IMG/VR virus record: IMGVR_UViG_3300043446_001021
Span: 1-40,698 of that record
Length of the DNA stretch: 40,698 nt
Strand: one strand, 5' to 3'
Source of the DNA: a virus
The position numbers and the translations under genes are program-made. Position 1 is the stretch's first letter. Each line of letters begins with the position of its first letter. This document shows positions 26,099 to 34,976 of the stretch, one piece after another. The notes below the pieces were generated by a model, which saw nothing but the letters and a program-made list of their open reading frames with translations, had not been told where the DNA came from and searched no databases.

Positions 26099-29000
26099 TT
26101 ATCTCCTTCCTGGCGGCATGGTTAAGCCATAAGTATTACCCATTGTTTGTTGTAGTGGGCTACCTATACGACTCATTTCTCCAGCAACCATTTCACCAAC
26201 TATTACTTCTACTTTACGGTTACCTCGTCCATCAGTTGTTTCCTTAACCTCAGCACGTTCTTTTCCATAATTGTTAACTACAACACTAACTGCTCCGCCC
26301 GAACTTTCAACACCTAATACGCCATTAGAACCACGTCTTAGTGGCATAATAGCCTCGGGTCCAGCTTCTCCCATTACACCAAGACCATTAGCAGCTTTAA
26401 ATAAAGTAGGTTTATTTACTATTTGATTAGTAAATGTTCCGCCCATAGCATATTTCATTACACCAGCAGTACTAAAAGCATTACCCATTGCACTTGGTAT
26501 GCCAAAAAATGCCGCAAGACTTGATCCTACTGCACCAGTGCCTCCAAACAAAGCTTTAGCAAAATTTTGCATTTGCATTTGTAATAATGTACGTGTAAAA
26601 TCTCCTAACATACTGGTCATAAAATCTTTAAAACTAAACTTTCCAGTTTTTACAAATTCCATCAGTGCGTCTGTCATTTTGCTAAATTGCTGGCTCCAGG
26701 TTTCTCCAAGCTTTACCGCGCTATCTGTTAATGATACGTTTAATGCTAAAATACTTGATTGTTGGTTATATAAAGTACTAGCTGCAGTTGCAGTATCTGT
26801 AAATGCCTGACCCATTGCAATTCCCCGAGCTATAAACGTAGGCTGACCTGCTTGAGGTACTGGACCAAATTCAGTATCCGCTCCTGGCGCTGCGGCCATA
26901 TCTCGTAATAATTGTAAAGTAGCATTATCTCTGGCATTAACAGCATTTAATAAAGATTTTTGTAAAGTAAGCTCATTTGTTAATTGTTGTAAGCGTAAGG
27001 TGCCTAATCTGTATTCTTCTGTTGTTAATTGACCAGTACTATTTTTAAAATCAAAAATTTGACGTTCGTAATCTAATTTTTGTTCTAATAATGTTAAGGC
27101 TGCATTATCAGCAGCTTGTGTACGTTCTGTTGTTGCAGTTAAATTATCTAAAAGTCTTGTAACTTCTGTTAATCTAACTTGCTGTACTGCTTCCTCTCCT
27201 CTAGCTGCCAATTCAGATAGCGTCTTTCTACTACTAGATTCAATATCTGCTAAAGCTTCATTATATAGTTTTGTACTTCTCGATATTGCTGCATCAAAAA
27301 CTTTTTGGGCTTCTTCTAAAGCGGCGGGTGTTTTTGCTGCTTTTTTATCTGCTTCAAACGTTAATCCTGCAGCTTCTATAGCACCTTTATATCGCTCTTG
27401 TTCTATTTGTAAACGTAAAGCACTCAATCTTTGATTTAACTCAAACCTAGCTTGTTGTCCGCCTGGACCTTGATCAGTCATTTCATTTAATTGTCTATTA
27501 ATAGCTTCAGCTTGGCTTTGTAATCCTTCAACAATATCTCTAGTTTTAACTCCAGCTAAATCAATAGCTCCTTTAAGTGCAGCCTGTTCTCTTTGATTTG
27601 CAAAACCTTGTCTAGCAAGTGCTCCACCTTTTAACTGGTCTAATAGCGCAACTAATGTGGGATCTTGTTTAGCTAATTCACTTAATCTAGTAACATCAAA
27701 AGCTCCAATAGCTCGTTCTACTTCACCGGTTCTAGCTATACGCTTTTGTAATTCAGGTATACGTTGTTCTATTTGTGGTTCTAGTACATTTCCTCTATCT
27801 TGTGCTTCTTTATAAAACTGCAGCTCCCTTAAATCAGCATCACGTTGTACTTGTAAACGTAGTAATTCTATACCTAATACAAGTTTCATATTACTATCTG
27901 ATAGTTTACTTTGTATATCTATAGCTTTTATTGCTAGATCTGTCTGACGTTTCACACTTTCTTGTGTTTGTTCTTTATAAGTACCAACTATAAATTGTTG
28001 CTGCTGAACTCCAAGCTGTGCTAGTCTTAACTTAAAATTAGCTAAGCTAGCGTCTATTTGTCTAACTACACTATCTTGTATTAGTTTTCTAGCTGTTTCA
28101 GCTATTTGTTCCATACGACCATTTAAATCGCCTAATTTAGATTTAGCATTATCTATAATGTCTGGTAATCGTGCTAATTCTGATCTTTTTTCAGTTTCTG
28201 CTGTAAAACTTAATGGGCCACTAGATAATTCCTTCTGTAGTTGTTTTAATTTTGCTTCACTAGTAGCTAAAGTTTTATTATAGTTATCGGATTGAGTCTG
28301 TAGTTGCTTGTATTCTTCTACTAATGGTGATAAAGATAGGGCTGTTTCAGGAGTTAAAAATTCTAATCCACCTTTTTTAGTTAACTCATCCATAGCACCT
28401 CGTGCACCTACGGCACTATCTAGCGCTTTTTTAAGTGAAGCTGCTTGTTTAACAGTATTAGCTAAAAATACTGTTAGTGGGCTATTATCTTTTGTAGCAT
28501 TAGCTAGATTTTGAAAGGCTGTTTCACTAGCTTTAGCAGTTTCTCTAACATCTTGTGTAACTGCTTGAGCATCTTTCAGTATTTTTTTATTATTTTGTAT
28601 TACGTCTTGAACACCCCTACTAAGTTTAAGTAGTTCTTTATCACTTAAACTATCAGTAAGTTTTACTAATACTTTTGCTATACCTTCTTCTGACAAATCA
28701 GTAGTGCCTAGTATATCTCCTATTGATTGTGCCATTTGATCACGTATAGCACCAACTGGCATAACTTTTAAAGAATTTGTAATAGTATCTGCTAAATTAT
28801 CTGCAAGAACAGCAGATCTTTGTCCACCTATAAATACTGCTAAAAAATCTTTTGCTTTGTCAAACCAACTGCTTGCTCTGTCTGCTTTGGCAAAAGCCAT
28901 ATTTACTTTTTCTAAGTTATCAGCTAAACCTTCTATGCTGTTTGCATAGGCATTAATACTGTCTACTGTTAGTGTATCTTTGTATTTTTCTGCAACAGCA

Positions 29001-30676
29001 GTAGCAGTTTTAGTAGATTCTGCTAAGCTATCAATAGCACTTTCAAATTCTTTAACAGCTTTAGCATTTTTAGAAAATAATAGTTCTGCTACTTCCATTA
29101 TAGTTGTTAAAACAGCTAATATAGGAAAAAATCTACTAACAAAACTAGTTAAATTTAAAAATGTTTGGCCCAATATTGCCAAACTACCAGTAAATCCAGT
29201 AGTAATTTTTCCTGCAGTACCTAGTCTGCCACTATATTCACCTAACTGTTTACCTAATTCTTTAAATCCGGCTATTGTGCCCGCATCTGCTGTTTTTTCT
29301 ACTACATCAGATAATATAGTTTTACCAATGTACCTTCTATCTGCTCCACGACTGGCTGAGGCCATCATCATAGCATGAATATCTCCGCCTAATACACTAG
29401 GGGGCTTTAGTAGTCGGCTTTGCAGCTCTTCGTCTTGTTTTGCTTGAAATCTTTTTTCTGCACTAATTTTTGCCTGTATTCCAGCTAATTTGTTTTCAAG
29501 ACTTACAATATCTTGAATAGTAGTTTTTTGTTTCTTTAACTTTTCTAATTGTTCAGTTAGTACAACTCTTTCAGCTGTTAACCCTACCATACGTTGTTCA
29601 CTAGCTGTAATACCTAATTGTTCTTTTGCTCTTTCTGCTTGAGATGCCCAAGCACGTTCACTTTGAACAGCAGCAAATTTTCCAGCTTGTGCTGCGCTAG
29701 CTTTTAAAACGTCACTATATCTATTAAGTGTAGGTATAGCCATTTGTGTAATTTTTAGTGCCATTAATCCAATACCGGCTGTAATTAATCCAGTATTTTC
29801 TGCTAAAAATTTTGCTATTGGTCCTACCACCGTATTAACTACAGTTAATATATCTTGCGCTACATTTTTTAAACTGGCTAATAATTGGTCGTATGGATTG
29901 CCAGCTTGTGCAATTTCACCAAATTTATCCGTGCCTTCTTTTAAAACAGCATTAGCAAATGCCTGACGACGCTCAAAATCTGTTAGCTGTGATTCTGCTT
30001 TACCAACACTGCGAGCATAATCTTCGGCAGCTTTACCAGTTTTAGTAAAGATGCCGAGTTCATCTAGTAATTCTGGCTCTAGCTTTGTAATACCGCGTGT
30101 TAATCTGCTAACAGCATCGCTCATATTAACACCAAGTGCTTGACTGGCTCCTTTAGCTACTTCTCCCAATTGCATAAATTGTTGAGCTGTTAAACCGCTA
30201 CTTATAGCTTTGGCAGTAGCTTCCATAGACTCACGCAAACTAATAGCTCCACCACTAGCAGCAGCAAACTGCTTGGCTAATCCACCCATAGCAATACCAC
30301 TAGCCGCACCTAGTTGATCTAGGCCACGAATCATTATTTCGGTGTTCATTGCTTCGCGTAATGCTGTAAAGGCAGCACTTACAGCAAATACGTTAGCTGC
30401 ATATGTAGCATATAGTCTAACTAGCCCGCCTAAGCCTTGAGCTTCAGCGGCAAAGTCTCTGGCGCTAGCACCTCCGCGGCCTGTAACTCCACCTGCTGTT
30501 GTGTATTCACCGTAGCCGGCCCGTCGCATAGCTTGATCGCCAGATCTTGTTCCACTAGCTAATTTTTGTGTACGCTCTAATTCTTTATTTAATTCTTTAG
30601 CAGCGTTAGTACGACCTTGAATCGTACCACCCTTATCTAATACTGCTATATCATATTCTATGCGATTACCTGCCAT
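26099..30676 (-). CDS. Tail tape measure protein
   Basis: The protein has 1,525 residues, largely helical and rich in Ala, Gln, Leu and Glu, with long coiled-coil stretches (residues about 550-1300). Hydrophobic segments occur near residues 293-308 (LITAGIGLMALKI) and 512-531 (FFPILAVLTTIMEVAELLF). The C-terminal third has the glycine-rich tape-measure signature (YAMGGTFTNQIVNKPTLFKA, GVMGEAGPEAIMPLRRGSNG), typical of the lambda H / prophage tape-measure family. It sets tail length and is exported into the host envelope at infection. If it is extended at about 0.15 nm per residue it implies a tail near 230 nm, which is an estimate. It starts the second transcription unit, behind the promoter at 30721-30749, with GGAG five bases before the ATG. 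Confidence 0.93.
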   Translation of the reverse strand: MAGNRIEYDIAVLDKGGTIQGRTNAAKELNKELERTQKLASGTRSGDQAMRRAGYGEYTTAGGVTGRGGASARDFAAEAQGLGGLVRLYATYAANVFAVSAAFTALREAMNTEIMIRGLDQLGAASGIAMGGLAKQFAAASGGAISLRESMEATAKAISSGLTAQQFMQLGEVAKGASQALGVNMSDAVSRLTRGITKLEPELLDELGIFTKTGKAAEDYARSVGKAESQLTDFERRQAFANAVLKEGTDKFGEIAQAGNPYDQLLASLKNVAQDILTVVNTVVGPIAKFLAENTGLITAGIGLMALKITQMAIPTLNRYSDVLKASAAQAGKFAAVQSERAWASQAERAKEQLGITASEQRMVGLTAERVVLTEQLEKLKKQKTTIQDIVSLENKLAGIQAKISAEKRFQAKQDEELQSRLLKPPSVLGGDIHAMMMASASRGADRRYIGKTILSDVVEKTADAGTIAGFKELGKQLGEYSGRLGTAGKITTGFTGSLAILGQTFLNLTSFVSRFFPILAVLTTIMEVAELLFSKNAKAVKEFESAIDSLAESTKTATAVAEKYKDTLTVDSINAYANSIEGLADNLEKVNMAFAKADRASSWFDKAKDFLAVFIGGQRSAVLADNLADTITNSLKVMPVGAIRDQMAQSIGDILGTTDLSEEGIAKVLVKLTDSLSDKELLKLSRGVQDVIQNNKKILKDAQAVTQDVRETAKASETAFQNLANATKDNSPLTVFLANTVKQAASLKKALDSAVGARGAMDELTKKGGLEFLTPETALSLSPLVEEYKQLQTQSDNYNKTLATSEAKLKQLQKELSSGPLSFTAETEKRSELARLPDIIDNAKSKLGDLNGRMEQIAETARKLIQDSVVRQIDASLANFKLRLAQLGVQQQQFIVGTYKEQTQESVKRQTDLAIKAIDIQSKLSDSNMKLVLGIELLRLQVQRDADLRELQFYKEAQDRGNVLEPQIEQRIPELQKRIARTGEVERAIGAFDVTRLSELAKQDPTLVALLDQLKGGALARQGFANQREQAALKGAIDLAGVKTRDIVEGLQSQAEAINRQLNEMTDQGPGGQQARFELNQRLSALRLQIEQERYKGAIEAAGLTFEADKKAAKTPAALEEAQKVFDAAISRSTKLYNEALADIESSSRKTLSELAARGEEAVQQVRLTEVTRLLDNLTATTERTQAADNAALTLLEQKLDYERQIFDFKNSTGQLTTEEYRLGTLRLQQLTNELTLQKSLLNAVNARDNATLQLLRDMAAAPGADTEFGPVPQAGQPTFIARGIAMGQAFTDTATAASTLYNQQSSILALNVSLTDSAVKLGETWSQQFSKMTDALMEFVKTGKFSFKDFMTSMLGDFTRTLLQMQMQNFAKALFGGTGAVGSSLAAFFGIPSAMGNAFSTAGVMKYAMGGTFTNQIVNKPTLFKAANGLGVMGEAGPEAIMPLRRGSNGVLGVESSGGAVSVVVNNYGKERAEVKETTDGRGNRKVEVIVGEMVAGEMSRIGSPLQQTMGNTYGLTMPPGRR

Positions 30677-30720
30677 AGCTGCTCCAGGTGGTTTAAACCA
30701 AAATATTGGAAATTACACCA

Positions 30721-30749
30721 ATTATAACACAAGGGTAATAAAATGTCAA
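30721..30749 (-). promoter_or_regulatory. Consensus sigma70-like promoter for the tape-measure unit
   Basis: On the minus strand TTGACA (30744-30749) and TATAAT (30721-30726) are separated by exactly 17 bases, with an extended -10 TGT. Both boxes are perfect consensus. The expected transcription start lies near 30714, about 38 bases before the tape-measure ATG. The spacer ends ACCCTTGTGT, matching the promoter at 16052-16080 at the same distance from the -10 box. Confidence 0.88.
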
Positions 30750-30754
30750 ACTAA

Positions 30755-30801
30755 AATTTTTAGTAATAAAAAAGCCTGCAAGTTTAACCACTGGCAGGCT
30801 T
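30755..30801 (-). terminator. Rho-independent terminator at the end of the chaperone gene
   Basis: GAAGCCTGC... pairs with GCAGGCTT (stem 30794-30801 with 30772-30779) around a 14-base loop, and the minus strand then reads TTTTATTACTAAAAATTTT. The upstream arm lies in the last codons of the 104-residue chaperone frame, so gene end and terminator overlap. It is followed at once by the promoter at 30721-30749. Confidence 0.82.
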
Positions 30802-31098
30802 CTTTTGTTTTTCATTGATTATATTGCCACGTATAGTGTCAATTAATTTAATCAATGTAAGTATAATTTTATAATCTTGTGGATCGATTTCTGTATATTG
30901 TAGTATTTCAGTTAAGCCAATAAAGCTTTTACCTAAATACAAACCATTAAATCCTTCCCATTCATCACGTAACATTCTATAAACAAGTAGAGCTTGTTGC
31001 ACCTCTAGTGGTAAATCGTCTAGTTCTATAGGTATTTCGCTATCAATTGGTTTAGTACCTAATTGTTGGCACATGTCCAAATATTGCTCTTTGGTCAT
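30784..31098 (-). CDS. Tail assembly chaperone, second frame (lambda T-like part)
   Basis: This 104-residue frame is probably made as the C-terminal half of a -1 frameshift product rather than on its own. It is helical, starts MTKEQYLDMCQQLGTKPIDS, and contains YRMLRDEWEGFNGLYLGKSF. The frame stays open for 23 codons upstream of its first ATG, back to the slippery site at 31167-31173, and the ATG has no good ribosome site. In lambda the gpG-T fusion binds the tape measure and recruits the tube protein, and this gene sits in the same place, immediately before the tape measure. The predicted fusion is 258 residues, close to the size of lambda gpG-T. Residues near the stop double as a terminator stem. 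Confidence 0.82.
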   Translation of the reverse strand: MTKEQYLDMCQQLGTKPIDSEIPIELDDLPLEVQQALLVYRMLRDEWEGFNGLYLGKSFIGLTEILQYTEIDPQDYKIILTLIKLIDTIRGNIINEKQKKPASG

Positions 31099-31148
31099 AC
31101 CTACGCTACTATTTTGAAAGTAGTTTTTAAGATCTATTTCAACTAACT

Positions 31149-31559
31149 CTATTTGCTCTTGGAAAAGTTTCCCAGGTCTGCTACTTGCTCACTAATAAAA
31201 CTGTCAAAATTTGAGCTGTTTTTCATTAAGTATAGTGCATTTTCACTAGTATATGCTAGTTCATCTTCAGGATTTAAGTGACTAACATCTACAGGTGCTA
31301 ATTGCTCTAGATAACTAACTTTTAATCCAGTCCACCCTTTTACAGCTTGTTCTACATATAGCTGTAAAAATAGCTCGTCGTTTAACTCCTCTTGAGGTTG
31401 ACGATTTTTAAAAGTAGTTTTTGTTGCTTTCTTGCGAATATTGATTAGGGTTTCACGACTTAAAAAAGCCACATCAATAAAAAATCCAGGCATACCAGGA
31501 AACTCTACCTGAATACTCTTGGATGGTACTAATAAATTTTTTAAACTAAGTTCAGCCAT
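31149..31559 (-). CDS. Tail assembly chaperone, first frame (lambda G-like)
   Basis: This 136-residue protein starts MAELSLKNLLVPSKSIQVEF and continues with GMPGFFIDVAFLSRETLINI, a beta then helical layout seen in phage tail assembly chaperones of the lambda G class (lambda gpG has 140 residues). It lies between the tail tube and tape measure genes, the standard place. Codons 130-131 (GGA AAC), together with the preceding G, form the slippery heptamer GGGAAAC five codons before the TAG stop. Ribosomes slipping back one base there would make the 258-residue fusion with the next frame. The start has only a weak ribosome site, and a strong hairpin lies just upstream. Confidence 0.85.
   Translation of the reverse strand: MAELSLKNLLVPSKSIQVEFPGMPGFFIDVAFLSRETLINIRKKATKTTFKNRQPQEELNDELFLQLYVEQAVKGWTGLKVSYLEQLAPVDVSHLNPEDELAYTSENALYLMKNSSNFDSFISEQVADLGNFSKSK
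31167..31173 (-). promoter_or_regulatory. Programmed -1 frameshift site (GGGAAAC)
   Basis: The heptamer is in the proper zero frame (G GGA AAC), as required for simultaneous slippage of two tRNAs. After a -1 slip the reading frame is open for 23 codons and then enters the downstream chaperone ATG in frame (31167 and 31098 differ by 69). Lambda uses GGGAAAG at the equivalent place. Confidence 0.88.
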
Positions 31560-31576
31560 TGTTGTCTTGGGTTAAT

Positions 31577-31598
31577 AGGGCTAGACGTATCTAGCCCT
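31577..31598 (-). promoter_or_regulatory. Strong hairpin between tail tube and chaperone genes
   Basis: AGGGCTAGA (31577-31585) pairs perfectly with TCTAGCCCT (31590-31598) around a four-base loop, and flanking TTAA sequences could lengthen it. There is no T-run after it on the minus strand, so it is not a standard terminator. It could act as an RNA processing, stability or partial attenuation element. Confidence 0.6.
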
Positions 31599-31607
31599 GG
31601 TTAAAGA

Positions 31608-33095
31608 TTAGGCGTAATATTTAAGCCTTATTTCGTTATCTTGTATAATATCAAACGCGTTGCTAGCAGTACCTTGAGCAGTAAAGTTTACAGTAGTTGT
31701 AATTACACTTTCTGCATTAACAGTGGGAATTGTTAATACAACTCCAGGCATTTCTAGTTCTACTTTAGTGCTGCTACCCGTCCCACCAATTTCTACTTGT
31801 AAGTAAAATTCTGGGTCACTATCTGTGGTTACTTGACCTACTAAATCACTAAATAAATCGGCACTATATTTAGTTCCGCCGCTGCCAGTACGCAAATATG
31901 CACTAAGTGAGCCAGTAATGCTACGACTACCAGTAAAATAAGTAATTGGCTGATTAACACTAGCCATATAAGCAGGTGTTAAATAAGTAATATTATTAGT
32001 TAGTGTAATACTACCACCTGTTAGTGGCATTACATAAGTGCTACCACTAGCCGGTAGCGTTCCCATACTACCGATTCCAGCCTTTAATGTAACAGTGCTA
32101 AGCTTATTAGCAATAAATGGTGCATCTTTAATTGCTGGCACATAGCTACTTGTACTCCAGCTTGTAGTTGTTACCCAATCTGAATAAGTATATCTACGAA
32201 CTGCTCGTGCCTGACCACTCCACTGTATACTAGCAATAGCGTCAATACCAAAATCAATTGTTGCTGTATTTAGTGAACAATCATCTAACAAGAAAACATT
32301 TTGATCAAAAATTACTATTAAACCAAAACGCTGCATTTGATGTTTGTTACTACTAGTTAATGTGCAAATTGCTGGATTACTACCACCACTACCAGTTTCG
32401 CTCCAAGCTGTTGAACCTCCAGAACCTAATGCTGCATTACTAAACATAGCATTCCACAGAACGCTCTCTTCTGCCACAATTTTTGTAGCCGCAGAGCCAG
32501 CCACTGTATCAATATTTATAGCAATAGTACCGCTTTCGCTTGTACTATCGGGGTCAAATATATTAAAAGTTAATGCTCCTGTGCTATACCCTGCTCCGCC
32601 ATCTGCTATTCCAATACCAACTAGTTGATTAGCCGTACCACCAGTACCAAATATTGGATATAATTGTGCGGCTCGGGCTGTAGCAGCTGCGCTTGGTAGA
32701 GCACAAGTAATTCTAGTACGTGGGCCATAAGTAGTAGCCGGATTACCAGTTCCAAGTGTTGTACCATTAAATGTTACACTAATAGCTGTAATTGCTCCCC
32801 CTATATTTTGATCTTTGGGGCGCATATAAGTAGTAAAATTAAAATCTACTGGGTTTAATGCAGTGTTAAAACTACGCTGACCGCGAATAGGTGCAGTACC
32901 TGTTTCATTGACAGCAATTGTTTCTACAGCTGTAGTTTGATTAAAGCTTAGGTCATCTAGAACTTGGATTTCCCAGGTATTAACGGAAGCTGCACTAAAT
33001 GCGCTATCATAGTTAATTACGCCTACATTAGGATCTGCAGTGCCGACATTTGTAGTAAAGTAAACCTTACTATTACGAAGTAAATTAATTGACAT
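31608..33095 (-). CDS. Major tail tube protein
   Basis: This 495-residue protein begins MSINLLRNSKVYFTTNVGTA and is beta-rich throughout (VLDDLSFNQTTAVETIAVNE, FNTALNPVDFNFTTYMRPKD, ITTTVNFTAQGT). Position between the tail terminator and the assembly chaperones identifies it as the tube-forming protein. It is about twice the usual 150-250 residues of tube proteins such as lambda gpV, so it probably carries additional Ig-like or decoration domains in its middle (residues about 100-300). The start has AGGA eight bases upstream in a purine run. A hairpin after the stop separates it from the less abundant chaperones. Confidence 0.8.
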   Translation of the reverse strand: MSINLLRNSKVYFTTNVGTADPNVGVINYDSAFSAASVNTWEIQVLDDLSFNQTTAVETIAVNETGTAPIRGQRSFNTALNPVDFNFTTYMRPKDQNIGGAITAISVTFNGTTLGTGNPATTYGPRTRITCALPSAAATARAAQLYPIFGTGGTANQLVGIGIADGGAGYSTGALTFNIFDPDSTSESGTIAINIDTVAGSAATKIVAEESVLWNAMFSNAALGSGGSTAWSETGSGGSNPAICTLTSSNKHQMQRFGLIVIFDQNVFLLDDCSLNTATIDFGIDAIASIQWSGQARAVRRYTYSDWVTTTSWSTSSYVPAIKDAPFIANKLSTVTLKAGIGSMGTLPASGSTYVMPLTGGSITLTNNITYLTPAYMASVNQPITYFTGSRSITGSLSAYLRTGSGGTKYSADLFSDLVGQVTTDSDPEFYLQVEIGGTGSSTKVELEMPGVVLTIPTVNAESVITTTVNFTAQGTASNAFDIIQDNEIRLKYYA

Positions 33096-33130
33096 CGTTT
33101 TTTTCCTATAATAAGGTATTTATCGAGCCA

Positions 33131-33165
33131 TTTACGAGACTATTATCTGTATTAGGTCTCTTAAA
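33131..33165 (-). other. Weak hairpin in the tail terminator to tube intergenic gap
   Basis: In the 79-base gap 33096-33174, TTTA and GAGAC (33131-33140) pair with GTCTC and TAAA (33156-33165) with one mismatch and a long loop. There is no T-run and no convincing promoter. The remainder of the gap holds only the ribosome site of the tube gene. Confidence 0.35.
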
Positions 33166-33174
33166 TACGGTTGC

Positions 33175-33615
33175 TTACATGATCTGATAACGAACCTGTA
33201 AGTAAATCTCGCCAACTGCATAGGGAGCTAGTAGGCCCTCGTCCGTAGTTATCGAGTCTATTAAAATTTCTGTTGTTTCATAGCCATTCGTTGTATCATA
33301 GACTAATCGTCTGTTCTTATCTACGCAAGTTTCTATATCGCCTAATAGCAGCTCTAGTTGCTCTTGTGCATAGTCCTCGCTTTTGCAGTATACTTTAACA
33401 CATATGCGTAACATACCCCAGGCAAAATCACTGGGATGATACTCGCGTGTTTCTGCACCAGGGCTTAAGTAAACACTGGGAAAATCTTGTACTTCGTCCC
33501 AAAACTTAAGTTTAGCAAAAGCATTATTTTGTAGGTTTATTTGATATGGTGGTACACCATCTATGGTTTTTAACTTTTCTGCTAAGGCACTTAATATACT
33601 TGATCTTTTGCTCAT
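33175..33615 (-). CDS. Tail terminator/tail completion protein
   Basis: This 146-residue protein begins MSKRSSILSALAEKLKTIDG and contains FPSVYLSPGAETREYHPSDF, a long helix (EDYAQEQLELLLGDIETCVD) and a C-terminal strand YLQVRYQIM. An N-terminal helix, a beta sheet and a mid helix are the features of tail terminators of the lambda U / HK97 gp10-adjacent class, which cap the tail tube and attach it to the head (lambda gpU has 131 residues). It starts on an ATGA overlap with the neck gene and precedes the tube gene. Identity depends mainly on layout and order. Confidence 0.7.
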   Translation of the reverse strand: MSKRSSILSALAEKLKTIDGVPPYQINLQNNAFAKLKFWDEVQDFPSVYLSPGAETREYHPSDFAWGMLRICVKVYCKSEDYAQEQLELLLGDIETCVDKNRRLVYDTTNGYETTEILIDSITTDEGLLAPYAVGEIYLQVRYQIM

Positions 33616-34976
33616 AGTGGTACTGCCCTTAGTTTTGTAATCATCAATTGGCTAGCAATTTCTCTAATAGATTTGCCAATCAATAATTTGGGATCTCTAC
33701 TACGAGGGTACTGCTGTTTGCCACCTTGACTAAAAGTAGCATATGGGTTACGCATATAACTATAAAAAGCAGTAACCATTCCTTGTTTACTAATACTAAC
33801 TCGTTCTACTGTTGCGCTATTAGCAAACCTTCCACTTCTATAATTTAGCACATCACGCCGATTACCTGTACCCATATTAGCACGGATTCTAGCAAACAGC
33901 ATTTGATTTATTATACTTTGCAAATCAACTGGTGATTGCTCTTTGCTAGCAGTTTCAGCATTTTGCTTTTTTACAGTAATCTTTTTAGTTTTTGCCTGCG
34001 GCGTAGCATGAATATCTATACGCTTAGGTGTTCGCTTTCTTTCAACATGCTTTTTAGGCTTTTTAAACTTTTTAGGAGCTAGAGCATTTAGTATTGATTG
34101 TTCAACATCTTCAATAATTGTATTAGATCCAGCAAGATTAGGAAAATTTTTACCTGTTAATACTTTAGCAATACTTGCCTTTAACTCACGAAATATTCTA
34201 GCTTCTTCAACAGAAAACTTATTATTTAGTTTTTGCCTGTGTAGCGTAACTACTACATAACCTTTGCCTAGTACTCGCTGTGTAGCTTCAATAGCTTCTG
34301 GCGCTACATTTTTAAAACTATACTGAGCACCTACTTGAATACTGTATAAATCTTGTAGGGCTTTGCGTGCTAGCTCAACAATTTGTTGATTGTGTGTGCC
34401 TTCACCAAACTTTAGTACATCACCAATTTTTAGTTCAAGTGGCGAAGTTAGTGGATCTTCATCTGCTGTAGCTACATGACCTATGTCTACCTTACGACGA
34501 GCAGTTTTAGTTACACTACCACTAGGTACGCCTTTTTTATTTAATATATCTTTAACTATTGTATTAGTACCAAAACTAGTTTTAGCTAAATCTGGATCTC
34601 TAGATAAATTTCTAACAACTGTATCTAATGCATCAAAACTGTTAGCTACTATAAATCTAAAATTATCACTGCCATCAATATAAACGTAACTAAACCCTGG
34701 TTTACTAAAATAACCTGCTGGTACAGCTTCTAGCGAAGCATATTTACGTTTAGCCGTTTTATCTAACACATGCTTTAGGGCTTCATAAGCATTATCATAA
34801 GCTTGCAGGTGCTGAGTAGTATTTCTATATACGTTTACTTTTAGTGCTTCATATGACAGATCTAGTATATGTGTTTTGGGATTTAATACTTCTTCACGAT
34901 AATCTCGTTTAAATATTTCTACTAGCTCAGGATATATTTCTGCAATTATATCATCAAGGGTTACATTTCCAGCCAT
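33612..34976 (-). CDS. Neck/head-tail joining protein with long N-terminal extension
   Basis: This 454-residue protein lies between the connector and the tail terminator, where HK97-like phages encode a neck protein of about 100-150 residues. Its last 90 residues (LNYRSGRFANSATVERVSIS, YMRNPYATFSQGG, DPKLLIGKSIREI) resemble HK97 gp10-like proteins. The first 290 or so are an unrecognised helical and mixed domain (DYREEVLNPKTHILDLSYEA, LKIGDVLKFGEGTHNQQIV). They are joined by a very basic linker of Lys and Arg (KKFKKPKKHVERKRTPKRID) at about 299-318. The basic linker could contact DNA. The start is on a TAATG overlap with the connector gene. Function of the N-terminal part is unknown. Confidence 0.6.
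   Translation of the reverse strand: MAGNVTLDDIIAEIYPELVEIFKRDYREEVLNPKTHILDLSYEALKVNVYRNTTQHLQAYDNAYEALKHVLDKTAKRKYASLEAVPAGYFSKPGFSYVYIDGSDNFRFIVANSFDALDTVVRNLSRDPDLAKTSFGTNTIVKDILNKKGVPSGSVTKTARRKVDIGHVATADEDPLTSPLELKIGDVLKFGEGTHNQQIVELARKALQDLYSIQVGAQYSFKNVAPEAIEATQRVLGKGYVVVTLHRQKLNNKFSVEEARIFRELKASIAKVLTGKNFPNLAGSNTIIEDVEQSILNALAPKKFKKPKKHVERKRTPKRIDIHATPQAKTKKITVKKQNAETASKEQSPVDLQSIINQMLFARIRANMGTGNRRDVLNYRSGRFANSATVERVSISKQGMVTAFYSYMRNPYATFSQGGKQQYPRSRDPKLLIGKSIREIASQLMITKLRAVPL

Noticed and set aside
33096-33174. Possible promoter in the gap before the tail tube gene
   Set aside because: There are GATAAT-like and TATTATAG stretches, but no -35 box at proper spacing and no match to the CCCTTGTG spacer motif of the other promoters.
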